Source of the DNA: Gnetum montanum
Taxonomy: Eukaryota > Streptophyta > Gnetopsida > Gnetales > Gnetaceae
DNA: 64,000 nt
Assembly: GCA_015680685.1 (NCBI GenBank)
Contig: MNCI01025178.1
Location: 127,073 to 191,072, forward strand
Direction: 5' to 3'
Part shown: positions 11,200-22,510 of the stretch, in pieces
Position numbering within the stretch: the stretch's first letter is position 1
How the letters are laid out: each line of letters opens with the position of its first letter
Program-made: the position numbers and the translations under genes
Notes under the pieces: model-generated
Database searches by the model: none
Told to the model about the DNA's origin: nothing
The model's input: the letters and a program-made list of their open reading frames with translations, nothing else

Positions 11200-12436
11200 T
11201 ACACCTTTATAGAGTGTGCACCAATGGCCTGATTCATTGGTGTGATCCTGATGCTGATCAACTACGTGTTCTCTAAGATGCTCATGAGGCTCCTTGTGGA
11301 GGCCACTATGGAGGAAGACACACAACCAATAAGATCCTAATTGTAGTGTATTACTAGCCAACAATCTTCAAGGATGCTTACCAATTCGTCTACTCTTTTA
11401 AACACTACCAATGAGTTGGTGGAATCACCACTTGAATGGAGATACCTCAATAGTGGATCAAATCACTAGAACCCTTTGAAATTTGGGGCATAAACTTCAT
11501 GGTTTCCATCATACCCATGTTAAATGGAAAGGAATACATAATAGTCATTGTTAACTATTATACAAAATGGGTAGAAGTAGTAGCTATCATTGACTATACA
11601 TCTTCCACTATTGCTTGGTTTGTATAATAGCATGTTTTAAATAGGTTTCGAGTGCACCACATTGATTTTTGACAATGGTGCTTATTTTATAGATGTTATT
11701 TTTTGCAAGCACATGCAATGATTGGGGATTGAATATAAGTTAATAACACCCTGCCACCCTCAAGCCAATGGTCAAGTAGAGGTTACCAATAAGGAAATCT
11801 AAAAAATCCTAATGAGAACAATTAGAAAATATAGGAAAGACTAGACCACAAAACTAAATGATGCCCTTTGGGCCTATCACTCCACATGGAAACTCATTAT
11901 AAGTTACTTTCCCTTTGAGTTGGTGTACAAGAAATTACCAACTTTTCTAATTCAATTCAATCTCTATGCACTTTCAATAGCTTGTGACCTTAATCTTGAC
12001 CTTAGCCTAACACAAAAGGAAAGGCTAATAAACCTTAACATGTTAGATGAGAATTGATTGATGGCCCTATCATTGAATGAAGTTCACAAGGCATTCAACA
12101 AAAAATGCCATGACCTTAGGATAATGAAAGTAAATTTTCAACTTGGCAACAAGGTCCTTTACTAGAACCCCACACACGTACCTCAAAAGACTAAGTTTCA
12201 AATGTTGTGGAAAGGACCCTATATCATTTATGAAACTTTTTCTTCTAGGGCCATGGTGATTTACAAACTTGAGAGCCCAAATAAAAAGAAACTAGTTAAC
12301 ATGCAACAACTTAAACCTTTCCATGAGCCTAAGCAAGTCAATGCAAGCAATGCCTCAATGGATGGACAACTACACTCAATTTTTCGAATATCCTCCTTTC
12401 AACTTAGTCATGGCAGAGATGGTTATCCATGCTAAT
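11200..12436 (+). pseudogene. Integrase of B1
   Basis: Zinc-binding N-terminal region near 11235-11400 (CGGHYGGRHTTNKIL at about 11298), catalytic core from about 11484 (WGINFMV where most relatives have Asp; NGKEYIIVIV) to the NGQVEVTNKE block at about 11768 with the core Glu, and the C-terminal part at 12202-12436, which is still open (MLWKGPYIIYETFSS...NMQQLKPFHEPKQVNA). Stops and shifts are frequent upstream. The C-terminal tail is the segment kept in B2 and, in short form, in A1. Confidence 0.85.
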
Positions 12437-13945
12437 CATATCAGTAGCTCCTTAGTTTTTCTAACTTTTTGTTTTACAATTTCTTTATTTTTACACTTTT
12501 TTGTTTTACACTTTGTTATATTTCCAGTTTTTTGTTTTACAATATTGTTAGTATGTTTTATCTTTCTTGAATATTTTCCAAATTCTTTTATATTTTTCTT
12601 TCTATTTGGTGTGAATTTTTTTTGTTTTCTAATAAAATGCTTTGTTTCCAATAGAACACAGTGATGTTGTAGCTATTTTCTAATGATGGTTTGTACTTAA
12701 TGTTTTTGATTGCTAATGTCTAATTTCTATTTTTGAATTTTGATGACTGATGACTACGAAAAAGTTTCTTTTTCATGGTACATGTAGTAAGTCCACGTCA
12801 TCAACCCATCCACCAACTTTATGGTCTTCCTAGTTTTGGAAGTATGATGTCCCTTTTTCATTAATAAAACATTAATGAACTTGTGATCCTGGTAGTTTCT
12901 AAACTTGGAAAAGATTCAAAGGTTTGAAAGGGTGTGACTTCAAGGGAACTTAATGCTCTTTGTGCCTTTCTACTCACTTGAGTCCAATTGTGTTTTTATG
13001 GATTTCTTACTATTCCATGTCAACCAATAATAAGAAGTTAATAAGTCTTTGCATGGTGTGGTTCCCATCCAAAAATCCATAAAAACATAAAATGCAAAAA
13101 CAAACAACATGATGGGAATTCAAATCATACCCCTTAGACAAGAATAACGAGCTACATGCACTAGTTATGGGACTAGAAAGATATGTTACCCATGCTTGAA
13201 GGTCCCCTCTAACTAAGTTCCTTTCTCACTTCCTTCTTCTATGTTCTTCTCAAATAAGGAATGGTATTTGATTTGTGGAAACATTCTTATGTCTCAAGGG
13301 GGTGGTCTCATCTTTGAGTGATGATGCGAAGTCACTGAAAGTGGTTGGTTTTAATTTGGACTAAGGATAGACTTTATTAGGTCATTTAACCATAGAATCC
13401 ACAAGGGACTTCATGTGACCAAAATTTGGAATTCTATTCCATTTTGTCTCTCATCCATCATGCTTTCCATATCTAACCTCACTTCCAGCTGTTCATGTTC
13501 TTGTTCAATGTCTTAGTTTGAAGTGTCTCAATTTTTAGGTAGATTCTTCTAGATTTTTTCCTTAACTTTTCATAACCATTAATCAATTGTGGTCCCACAA
13601 ACTTCTTAGTTGAGGTTATGCAACGGAAAAAAGAGCATAGGTCTACTATGGGGAGGACCCACTTGCATATCTCTTGGTTGGATTAGTTAAGTTCCTTATC
13701 CTTAGGCATTTTGGTGATCAAATCTTTCATGCATCCCATTGATGCATCCAATTATGTGCTCCTTAAGGCATTTTTCTCCAAAATTTCATTCTCCAAATCA
13801 ACTTCTCCAATTTTGTGAACTTCAAAGCCCTCTTCTAATGTTTTCATCATGTTCATAGCCTTTCTGAATCTCCAAAAGCATTAATTTCATGATTAAATCA
13901 TCTCTATTTTTCATATTTTTCAAAGTGAAGAATTTTTTACATAGG
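12437..13945 (+). repeat. Noncoding region downstream of pol in B1
   Basis: No gene. It shares conserved blocks with A1, A2 and B2: gtctttgcatggtgtggttc near 13049-13068; ctagttatgggactagaaag and the following cccatgcttgaaggtc (13160-13205); ggggaggacccacttgcata (13651-13670). Confidence 0.65.
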
Positions 13946-13949
13946 GTTC

Positions 13950-14070
13950 ATAGACCAATATTTGTCAATGTAGCCCAAGTGTAAAGGGACCCAATAAATG
14001 GGATCTCGTCAATGTAGGGGTCCACCCACCTATATATAAGTAGCCACACTTAGCAATTTTCACATTTTCT
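13950..14070 (+). promoter_or_regulatory. LTR-like TATA region inside B1
   Basis: ctatatataagtagccacac (from about 14032) and the upstream 'gggatctcgtcaatgtaggg' resemble the U3/TATA part of LTR2 (5262-5360: gggatgtcgtcaacgtg, tatcaatgtaggg, cacctataaatac, tagccacatttatagc). It is either a truncated LTR or an internal promoter in front of the extra ORF; the sequence does not decide. Confidence 0.35.
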
Positions 14071-14159
14071 TTAAAATGATGGGAGAATTTTTCAATTTTT
14101 TAGAGCCCAAAACCTTCCAAAATCCATATCTTCCTAACCATTTGTCTAAAAGCTATCGT

Positions 14160-16912
14160 AGAGGCCTTGGGTTCCTAGAAATAGGAGTAAACCTTGTTGA
14201 AATCCCTGTGTAGGCATATCTTGGTGTCAAGAAGGAATGGATGTAGTAGTGTTATGGAGTTGATCTTAAAGAGTTTGGCATGATCACCATGGTGAAACAT
14301 GCATATTTTGAGATGGTGGCCTTTCAACTCAATCCAACATTGAGGCCAAGCAAGATCGCAACCTTTTCCACTTGTGCATGTACCACTCTAAGTGGTAGAT
14401 ACCTGGTCAACCTTCCATAGCTTATCTATTTTGAGATAGAGAAGTAGTTTAAAGAAAATGAATGTGGAATGAAGGCATTCCTATTCCCATGCCTCATCTA
14501 GAAATTATTCAAGAGGGGATGCATAACCTACTATAAAAATGATGCTACCCGACGTGCTCAGTTCACTTCCTAGGTAGAGATGATGAAGGACAAGGAGCAT
14601 GCTAAAGTCATCCAAGAAGAGGAGCAATGACCACCACCTCCACCACCAACACAAAACAATGTCAAAGGCTCATGCTATCCTTGAGCACATGCATGATATT
14701 TCAGAGTAGCTCTTGCAAGAGTAGGAGCAGTGAGCAAGAACGAGTGGTAGTGATCCATCTGTCTATCACCCAACAATAAGTTACCTTAATGAAGTGGCTC
14801 AAACAATTAATCAAATGGAGGGAGGTGGGCCAATTTTCTTAGCCTAAATAATGCAACTTCTCATGAGATCAAATCTTGATGCCTGAGAAGTAATTATATC
14901 TCTCTCGCAATAGCAACAATTCCCAAAAATCGCTAGGACTGTCATTACTTTTTTGGTGCATTTGGATGAGGGTGAGAGGGCAAGGAATCCTTGCAAATAA
15001 GTAGTAATTCTAGGTTATAATAATTATTTCCCAAGAAAATCCCTAGAATGCCTCTTATGTAGAAATGTCCAAGCCAGTGCCACCCAAGAAAGATTAGCTA
15101 GAGAAGCTAGCAGGCACTAAGGGAGCTATAAGTTCAACACCTACTAGTAACATTCCATCTAATGAATAATAATAATAGGTAGGACCAAGTGGTTCAACAC
15201 CTACTAGAGATACACAAGATTAACAAGCTCCACCTCCATCCTAAGATTATCATCCCTCAATAAGTCATCTATGCCAAATCGCAGACACAATTAGCTAGGG
15301 AGAAAGGGACAGATCCAATCTCTACAAAGTAAGTGAAAACTCAATAAGGCCTACAATATTCTCATGACCTACTAGTGGGCAAGTATCATTATAGACAAGA
15401 GGAGAGGAAGAATGATCATATCAAATATCAGGAAACACTACATCATTCTAAGTAATGTTAGAAATTAGTGAAGGTGCCATAGTTGTGATCATGCAATGAG
15501 TAGCAAAGGTAATAACTAATCACATCAAAGAGCCCCTCAATGTTCCTATTGTGTCACTACCTGATATTTTTGGAGCTAAAGATGCTCAAATGCTAGCCGA
15601 TACCTTGATGACTCTGGCCAAGCATGAAGACATCCTTAACAAACTATTGTATATAGGCCAGGTCATGCAAAATCTTTTTGATATCCCTAGTGACATCATA
15701 CCAATATAGTCTAATTTAACAACCACAAAGGAAAATTTGGTGATGGTAGAGATTAGGGAAAAACACACTAAAAATAATATGCAAAGGTTACAAAATAAAT
15801 TGGTAGCTCTTAGAGCAAGGATCTTACATGATTTATTGCCCAAGACTAGCTCGAGTAATACAAAATAGCTCAACTAATGTAGTTTACTCAAAACACATAG
15901 GTAGATATGGAAAGAGAGAAGGTAGTGTGAAATGTCTTAGTCGCTAAAGCCCAAACGTGCATACGTGCCAAAGCTCTCACTAACTTGGAAGAGAAAAATA
16001 AGAAGCTCACTACAAACAACACTCGGTTGACTGATGTTGAAAAGAAAAAGAATGTTCTTGAAGAAAGCATCCATTAGTTGCGAGAAAAACTCATTCATGT
16101 CAACTAGGATATGAGAAAATTAACCTGTAAGAATTGAACCCTATCAATGGAAGAAGTACAAGCCATTAGACAAAAATTAGCTATCGAAAAAAGCATGTGG
16201 TAGAATGAGGCCAATAGACATGAAAAGCTCAAGAGGCACTTTAGAGACCAAGTGGGGATATATAAGTAAATAAATGAAAAAGAAATCCAGATGGAAAAGG
16301 TAAAAATCTACTCAATCACTACTTAGACTCTAGACTTGCAACCCATCTTAGATAGCTTAGCCCATGTCCATCAACCCAAGATCAACAATAAGGACCTATA
16401 AATTGAGGATCTTACAGAATACATGAGGTTAGCAAATCTTCAATACACTAACTTGGCCATGTTGATAGCAGGATGACCTAAAAATGAACTTGAGTAATAG
16501 GAAGCAAATGTGTATGCTTTGTATGAAAGGGAGTTTGTTGATAGAAAAGATGCCTTATAGAAACTACATGTAACAAAATCAAAACTTTAAATTGTGAAGG
16601 ACAAAAGGATGTTGCAATGAATTTGGCATCTAGAATTTCTAACTACTAAGAACTCAGAAAGGTAGCCAAAGCATTTGAGGAAGAGACAAGGTAGTTTGCG
16701 GCATGGTGCATTAAAGCAAACAGAATGTTCCCACAACTACCATGCCATGGAATGTACCAAATCCATCCAACATTGCACAATTAGCATGGATGATACATGA
16801 TCCTAGGATAGAAGAGCATACGCTTTAGGCACTCTTAAATCGATACTAATTTTAGAATCTTGAGGACAAAGGAGAGAAGCCAACGGAGGAGCCTCCACCA
16901 CCAAGAACTTAA
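14160..16912 (+). pseudogene. Additional ORF of B1 (coiled-coil-rich, decayed)
   Basis: Coding-like sequence between pol and the 3' LTR, in the sense orientation. Early part (14230-14580) reads in one frame with stops: QLNPTLRPSKIATFSTC, LSGRYLVNLP, MKAFLFPCLI then KLFKRG. This resembles the 'putative plant transposon protein' type domain seen in extra ORFs of plant gypsy elements (weak match by eye). A Pro run follows (14628-14645). From about 15540 to 16650 the frame is rich in Lys, Glu, Leu and Asn with heptad-like spacing (for example ALTNLEEKNKKLTTNN near 15975), so a long coiled coil is likely. It ends with PTEEPPPPRT and a stop near 16910, about 200 bases before the polypurine tract. 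Extra ORFs at this site are known in Tat/Athila lineages; this one is not identified. Confidence 0.5.
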
Positions 16913-17108
16913 GGCTACATTATGCTACTTCAATTTTTATTTTGGTTTTGCTTGTCAATGGTCAACTACATCCAATTTTTGTAATACACCAATGCAACAT
17001 TTAGAGTCATGTAAATAGTTAAGACATGTTAGGTCAAGCCTATCTCCCAATTTTGTAAGGAACTCTATCCTCATTTTTTTTAACTCAAGGATGAGTTTCC
17101 AATCAATC

Positions 17109-17117
17109 ATGGGGGTA
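17109..17117 (+). other. Polypurine tract of B1
   Basis: atgggggta directly before LTR3. The preceding ctcaaggatgagtttccaat matches the complement of the B2 site (ctcgaggatgagttttcatt), which confirms the element end. Confidence 0.7.
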
Positions 17118-18846
17118 TGATAAAATCAATTTTTGTGCCAATGTGATATCGTATCTATGATATCATAGCTTAAGCTATGTCATCATTTATAGGATGTCTT
17201 AGGAGCTATGCAGCCCTAAAAGTACTGACACTTGGATGTACAAGTAGTAATAATTTCATTCCATCCTTAACCAAATTCTTCCAATTTCATTTCATAGTTA
17301 TAGCGATAATGTGAGTGCCCATAGTGTGGTGTTAAGCAATTGACTGGAGTCTTTATTAGAGTAAATTGTACTTGGACAAGTTTATGATTAGAAATAAGGA
17401 TCAAGGCTATTTTACATCATTGCAACATTCTTTAGTTCTTTTATTTCCTTATTTACTTAGCATAATTTTCTTGCTTTCCTAGTGATGAGTCATGGTCTAT
17501 TAGGCCCAGTTATCGGAGCCCTAATACAAGATATGGTATGTCAGGCCAAGTTATCAGACCCCTGATATCACAGCCACGATATCGCGTCCACCCCATGATA
17601 TCGTGACCTGCCTCAATTTCTATAAATAAGAGGTAGCTTTCCTTGTTCTAGGCATTAGTTCTTAGATTTTATTGTAAGTTTTTAAGTTTAGATTTCTCTC
17701 AACCCTTTTCTCCCAGTGCATGCCCACAATGTGGTGATTATAATTGTACGGCATCCTTATTCGAGTGTGACGTACTTGGACATGCACATGACCACCAATA
17801 AAGATCAACATTACTTCATCATTGTAGCATCCAATTATCTTAATCATTTATTTAATTGTTATTTGTTGCTTTCCTAGTTAATATCTCTTCACCCTTATCT
17901 CCTATTAAACACTGAATGAGTACGAATTAATCACGAGCATTTAAGTGTGACTACTTGGTAACCCAGTAGCGTACCTAAGATCTGCACTTGGTAATCCCAG
18001 TGGTAGTCATGCACAAAGTCCAAGATGTGTATGGATGATTAAGGAACAGATGCTCATACACCTAGGCTAGCTTAGATTCTCTCTCACCCTCTCTCTTAGC
18101 TTAGTTAATATTATCTTTCATTGTCTTCAAGAGTAGCATTGGGTTAGAAACCACATCATACACCTCACTCTGGACTAAACCATATGTGACAAAGTTAACA
18201 CTAGTTCAGATGGGAAGACAGCGAATTGCAACCTAAGGATGACTGTCTAGATACCACAACTAGCCCGTCTGCAGAGTTCGACCGGATCGTGCGTGAAACA
18301 CTCGTATTCGTATGGTTGAGTGTAGGGGTACCTCGCCAGTCATCATCTAGTTTAATCATCTACATTTCAAAGTATTTTACTTTTATGTTCATTAGTTAAG
18401 TGGAATGGGTATGACTAGTTTCAAGCGCTAAGTGTGATTACCCAGTATCGGTCTTACTTAATTCTCTTAGTAGTAATTCTACTTGGAATTCCTAGTGGTA
18501 ATCACATAAGCCCAAGGTGTGTATAGTAAACCATGATTGAATATCCATCATTGTAGGCTAAAATAGATTGGTATTTTCATTATTATTAGACTTATACTTT
18601 TAGTCTCATTTTAATCATGTTTACCACTAGGAGAATTAAGGGCCCTACAACATCATCTATCACATGCCTCATTGACAGGTAAACCATACGTTAAGATTTC
18701 ACTAACTTAAAGTGGGAAGACAACGATCCTAAACTTAACATTAACTCCTAGCATAATTACATTGTCCATCCACAACTTACAATTTGGTCACATGCTGACA
18801 CTTGTGACTTGTATGGTAGAGTGTTAGGATGTGCCACCACTCATCA
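17118..18846 (+). repeat. LTR3 (3' LTR of B1), interrupted
   Basis: Left part 17118-17482 starts TGATAAAATC; right part 18346-18846 ends CACCACTCATCA. Between them sits an 863-base solo LTR. Without the insert LTR3 is about 866 bases. Its short U3 has GATATC-centred palindromes and a perfect 16-base palindrome (catagcttaagctatg, 17164-17179). The right part has three ggtaat/attacc-type U5 units (18436-18512). Confidence 0.8.
17483..18345 (+). mobile_element. LTR4: solo B-type LTR nested in LTR3
   Basis: TGATGAGTCATGG...GCCAGTCATCA, 863 bases, with cctag on the left (17478-17482) and tctag on the right (18346-18350), a 5-base target duplication with one difference. Removing it rejoins LTR3 (ttgctttcctag|tttaat, compared with ttgctttcctagttaat in LTR4 itself). 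TATA box ctataaataagagg at about 17620. The same LTR subtype reappears on the minus strand at 63317-64000. Confidence 0.85.
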
Positions 18847-19071
18847 CTTAGTCATTTTCTTCAGTGATTTACACTTATTATTTTTAGTATTAAAACTATA
18901 CTTTTTCATCATTCCCTTACCTTTCTTCATTCCTATTTGGTATGCTAACTTTGTAAATAATTAAAGGTTCTATGTCCTTTTGTTTCATAATCATTAATAC
19001 TCGAGGGTTATAAAAATTTGAAGACCATTTGAGACCATACGATAAGTATTTTAACACTTAGTTCATGGGGG
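18847..19071 (+). repeat. 225-base element remnant between LTR3 and LTR5
   Basis: Begins with a possible PBS relic (ttagtcattttcttcag) and ends with a polypurine-like tract (ttcatgggggtg) directly before LTR5. It could be a unit that lost almost its whole interior, or the 3' end of an older outer element whose 5' LTR is LTR1. Confidence 0.4.
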
Positions 19072-20011
19072 TGTCCTTGTAGGAGTGTAAAGAATATTTC
19101 TATAGGAATAGGGGGTGTAGATAAGTGAAAATGTAATAACTTAAATCAACTATCATTCATGAAATGTGTTTATAAATTATAAACATTAATTCAAAGGTTT
19201 ACATTGATACATGCTCTACTTCCTCTATGTTGATGCATTGATGTAAGCATAATAAATGCCTATATAAGAGTGTGTACTTGTTGTATTTATGACATCATTT
19301 GATAATTTTCTTACCAGAACTCCTGTAGTCTATTTTCATAGTCATAATAAATAGTCAACAAGTGCATGTAGCATAAACTAGAAGTAGTTGTATAATATCT
19401 TATTCAAGTAGATTGTACCTTGACACAATTTATGAACAATAATAAGATCAAGATTGACTCCCATTCATTACATCATTCTAACTTAGAATACAATTTACTT
19501 TTGATGTAGCTTATTTCCCATGCAACTTAGCTTAATATTTACATTTTCATATATATTAATTAGTGTTTGAATGAGTGCAACTAGTTTTAAGCATAAACAT
19601 ATATTTGGTTGGTAATCCTAGTAGTGTTATTTCTTTGTTAGCCTAGTAGCATAATGCTTGGCAATTCTAGCAATGTATACATGAGTTCAAGACATGTATG
19701 ACAAGCTAGGAATTGATACTCATCGCTCTTAGGTTAGACTAAATTTATTTCTCGTACTTAGATTAATTAGTTAGATTTTAATATTTTAATTTAACTATTT
19801 TAATAAATAGTACTTTAATCATGTGTGTCATTCATACTTTACCATATGACTTAAGACCCACATAAGAGTAATTAGAAAGACAACAATCACCAACTCAACA
19901 CCTAGCTATCCAAGGCCTCTAAATTATCTTAATTTATGAAATTTGACAAAATCATGTGTAAACACTTGTGATCTATATGGTTAGGCATAGGGTTTACTCT
20001 ACTACTCATCA
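19072..20011 (+). repeat. LTR5
   Basis: About 940 bases, from just after catgggggtg to ctactactcatca. TATA-like tatataagag near 19261. The R/U5 half (19590-20011) is visibly closest to LTR1, with three units of the 'ttggtaatcctagtagtg' type and the same 'catgagttcaagacatg' block. Confidence 0.75.
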
Positions 20012-20034
20012 ATGGTAGGTGGCGAGACTTGACA

Positions 20035-20168
20035 CATTTGTTAAGGAATATTTACCCCTAAAATATGTAGTTAAATTAAAACTCTATATCTCAACATAAC
20101 CCACTAGAATTGAACCCATAACTTGGAGTTTTCAAACTAAGAGTCTCACCACTAAGTTAGCACTTCAT
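20035..20168 (-). repeat. SINE-1 candidate, copy a
   Basis: Read on the minus strand: tagtggtgagactctta, then tccaagttatgggttcaatt. The second contains a pol III B-box-like GGTTCAATTCT (complement of 20106-20118), about 30 bases after an A-box-like region (complement of 20141-20160). A shared 3' body 'ttaatttaactacatatttt' follows. Two other copies in this region share the tRNA-like head and body. Confidence 0.5.
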
Positions 20169-20974
20169 TGATTAAATGTATGAATTATGATTTTTTAAGG
20201 GTTGTTCTATCTAATAGCATTTACATATAAATAAAACTTAAATAGAATTTATTTGTCTAATTACTATGTATAAACACTATATGTGTGTGTATGTGTGAGT
20301 ATATGATTACCTTCCTTAGGCCTCCAAGATAAGCATATATTCTTTAATACATAGATCCTGTCATGAATATTCAATATATGAAGATTGAAAGTTTTCTACA
20401 AGAAAGAGTAATGCATCTTAGGTCATCCAAATATTATGAAATTATTACTATATGTTTTAATAATTCCAATAAATACTATACAATATGAAAATGAATTTTG
20501 AAAATAAAATTTAATTAAGAATATAGTTAAATATTGATGCTTTTGAATTTCTTTACAAATCTTTTTGATTAGTCTTAAAATATTGTTGGTTGATTAGACT
20601 TAAAAGTATATATATATATGAAAAAAATTCAGTTTTTACCCATGCTTTTATTTTATATTCTTATGTATTTTTGTTTTATGTTTGTTTAGAATGCCACTTA
20701 AGGAAAATGATGATTTTATGAGGTAAAAATGATCTTAAAATAAAACATTCAAGATCAAGATTTAAAATTAAAACCCAAGAAACTTAGAAGAATGATACAA
20801 GAGAAAACTATTAAGAGAGCATTTGGATTTAAACTACAAGAAATAATCAATTAAATTTATATCAAGATCCTTATTATAAAAGGCTACTTATATGTCTATG
20901 GCAATTGCAATGGAATTAAAGTTGTAATAATTTATGTTTGTGTAGGGTCTCACTACCACTTAATTGAGATAGAA

Positions 20975-21241
20975 TGGTAGATTAATCTATCAAGGAAGTA
21001 AGGCATAAGTACAATCTATGTAAAGGCAGTACTAGAGGTTGAAGAATATGTCTTTCTCACTTGTCCTTTTTAAAGATTTATTAATACTTATTTACTCCAA
21101 TTCTTTGAGCTATTATCAACCACTTGAAGAGATTAATCTACCAAAGGAGTAAGGCATAGGGAGTCTCTATATAAAGGCAATAGTGGAGGATGAATAATAT
21201 ATCTTTTTACTTATCCTTTTAAAAATTTATTAATACTTAAC
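20975..21241 (+). repeat. Tandem duplication, about 151-base period
   Basis: Unit 1 (from about 20975: gattaatctatcaaggaagt ... tttattaatacttatttact) and unit 2 (from about 21126: gattaatctaccaaaggagt ... tttattaatacttaacta) align along about 115 bases with substitutions. Confidence 0.65.
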
Positions 21242-21654
21242 TATAGCATCCATGAAAAAAAATTTACATTAGAAATCAAGACTCATTAAGAACATATCAA
21301 AAGCTTATTTTTATTTTTTTTTTTTGTTTCTCCTATAGACCTTCCTAGATCTCTTGAGTATGTAATATAACATTTTCATTTGTATTTCAATATTTATTAG
21401 CTAATAAAAGATGGCTTTGTTGATTATCTCATTGCTTAACAAAGATTTGATGTTGCCAATTTGAGTCATACTTCATGCATCTTAATATTTTACATAAGTT
21501 CTACGAAATTTTCTTATTAGATTTATATTTTGGGGGTTCACGTTCTAACATTCCCCATCCATTTCCATATGTAGTAATTAAAATGTCATTGTTTCTTTTA
21601 CCTAGTTTAATTCTTTTAAAATTTTGAAAATAGGGTGCATTAGAACCTAAAAAT

Positions 21655-21785
21655 TTTTTTAATAATATTTACCCTAAAGATATATAGTCAAATTAGAACT
21701 TTATAACTAAAAATTGCCCACCAAAATTGAACCCATACCTTGGAGCTTCAAAATTAATAGTTTTACCACTAGAAGCATGAACATA
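21655..21785 (-). repeat. SINE-1 candidate, copy b
   Basis: On the minus strand: ctagtggtaaaactattaat, then gctccaaggtatgggttcaa, then tttggtgggcaatttttag, ending ctatatatctttagggtaaa. Same order as copy a, with a B-box-like GGTTCAATTTT. Confidence 0.5.
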
Positions 21786-22037
21786 GACATTATCATCCAT
21801 TCTAAAGAAGCCTGATTTATAAGACACATCATGTTGTTGTTGTTGTTGTTATTTTGTAGACAATGAAAACATGTCTCAATTAATAAACTTGTTGCCTTAT
21901 ATATAACAAGTTAGAGTTGTGCTTGAGACACCATTATGTTATTGTGAATATTTTATCTATGTTTGATCAAAGTATCTTGTTTACTATATATCTTAAGGTA
22001 TATATAGTTAAATTAACAATGAGATATTATCCTACTT

Positions 22038-22120
22038 GTAAGACTCTTAATTTTGTAACTCCAAAATATGGGATTGATTTTGGTGGGTAATATTAAGTTA
22101 TAAAGATCTAATTTAGCATC
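22038..22120 (+). repeat. SINE-1 candidate, copy c
   Basis: Plus-strand copy: gtaagactcttaattttg, aactccaaaatatgggattg, ttttggtgggtaatattaag, ttataaagatctaattta. It aligns with the complements of copies a and b but is more decayed in the B box. Confidence 0.45.
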
Positions 22121-22325
22121 AAGATTATAATAATTATTATTTTAGAAGGAATAATATAAAAATTTTATAGTGCTACTATTTAGATTATTTCAAGTTATTT
22201 AGTGAAGTGTAGTTGTTAAAATACTTCCTAATTTCATTGTTCATGTTGTAATAGGATGTACCTTCAGTTGGTGGGGGTGGATAACTCTAGTTTGTTCCCA
22301 TTCCACCCTTTCTCATTTCAACTCA

Positions 22326-22510
22326 AGATTTAAAAGAGAACTAATACATTAGGATAATCACCTAGAGCCTTAATGCTCATACCATTAAGCAAGGTCATAG
22401 GAGGGTTGGTAGATGATCAAAAACTCCAATCTCTTCAAGTAGTTAAGCCTAGACTTGAACCCATGTCTTCTAACTTGAGAAATAAGCACCTATCACTCAA
22501 AATGATGGTT
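22326..22510 (-). repeat. SINE-2 candidate, copy a
   Basis: On the minus strand: gagtgataggtgcttatttc, then acatgggttcaagtctaggc with a B-box-like GGTTCAAGTCT, then a body with cttgaagagattgg and atgagcattaaggctctagg. The body recurs in copy b, which supports a dispersed tRNA-like repeat. Confidence 0.45.

Larger units (their letters stand above)
5199..18846 (+). mobile_element. Element B1: Tat/Athila-like element with full gag-pol order and extra ORF
   Basis: LTR2, PBS, gag, protease, RT, RNase H, integrase, noncoding region, extra ORF, polypurine tract, LTR3. Domain order PR-RT-RH-INT is that of Ty3/gypsy. All reading frames contain stops and several frame changes, so the copy is dead. It is the only element in the window with a recognisable RT and integrase core. 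LTR3 is split by a solo LTR (17483-18345). No target duplication can be shown because the left LTR abuts A1. Confidence 0.75.

Noticed and set aside
15586-16070. Minus-strand open frames of 95 and 60 residues
   Set aside because: They are antisense to the coiled-coil extra ORF of B1; the plus-strand reading explains the composition.
565-16912. Possible use of TAG/TAA as Gln codons (alternative code), since long frames are broken only by such stops
   Set aside because: The receptor kinase gene uses the standard code, copies differ in which Gln positions carry stops, and cytosine deamination in silenced transposons explains the pattern.
14160-16912. Envelope-like gene in B1, by position between pol and the 3' LTR
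   Set aside because: No signal peptide, membrane spans or Env-like features seen; the content is coiled-coil-like.
20035-22510. Functional tRNA genes
   Set aside because: Only box-like parts match; no cloverleaf with a clear anticodon arm could be drawn, and copies share non-tRNA 3' bodies.
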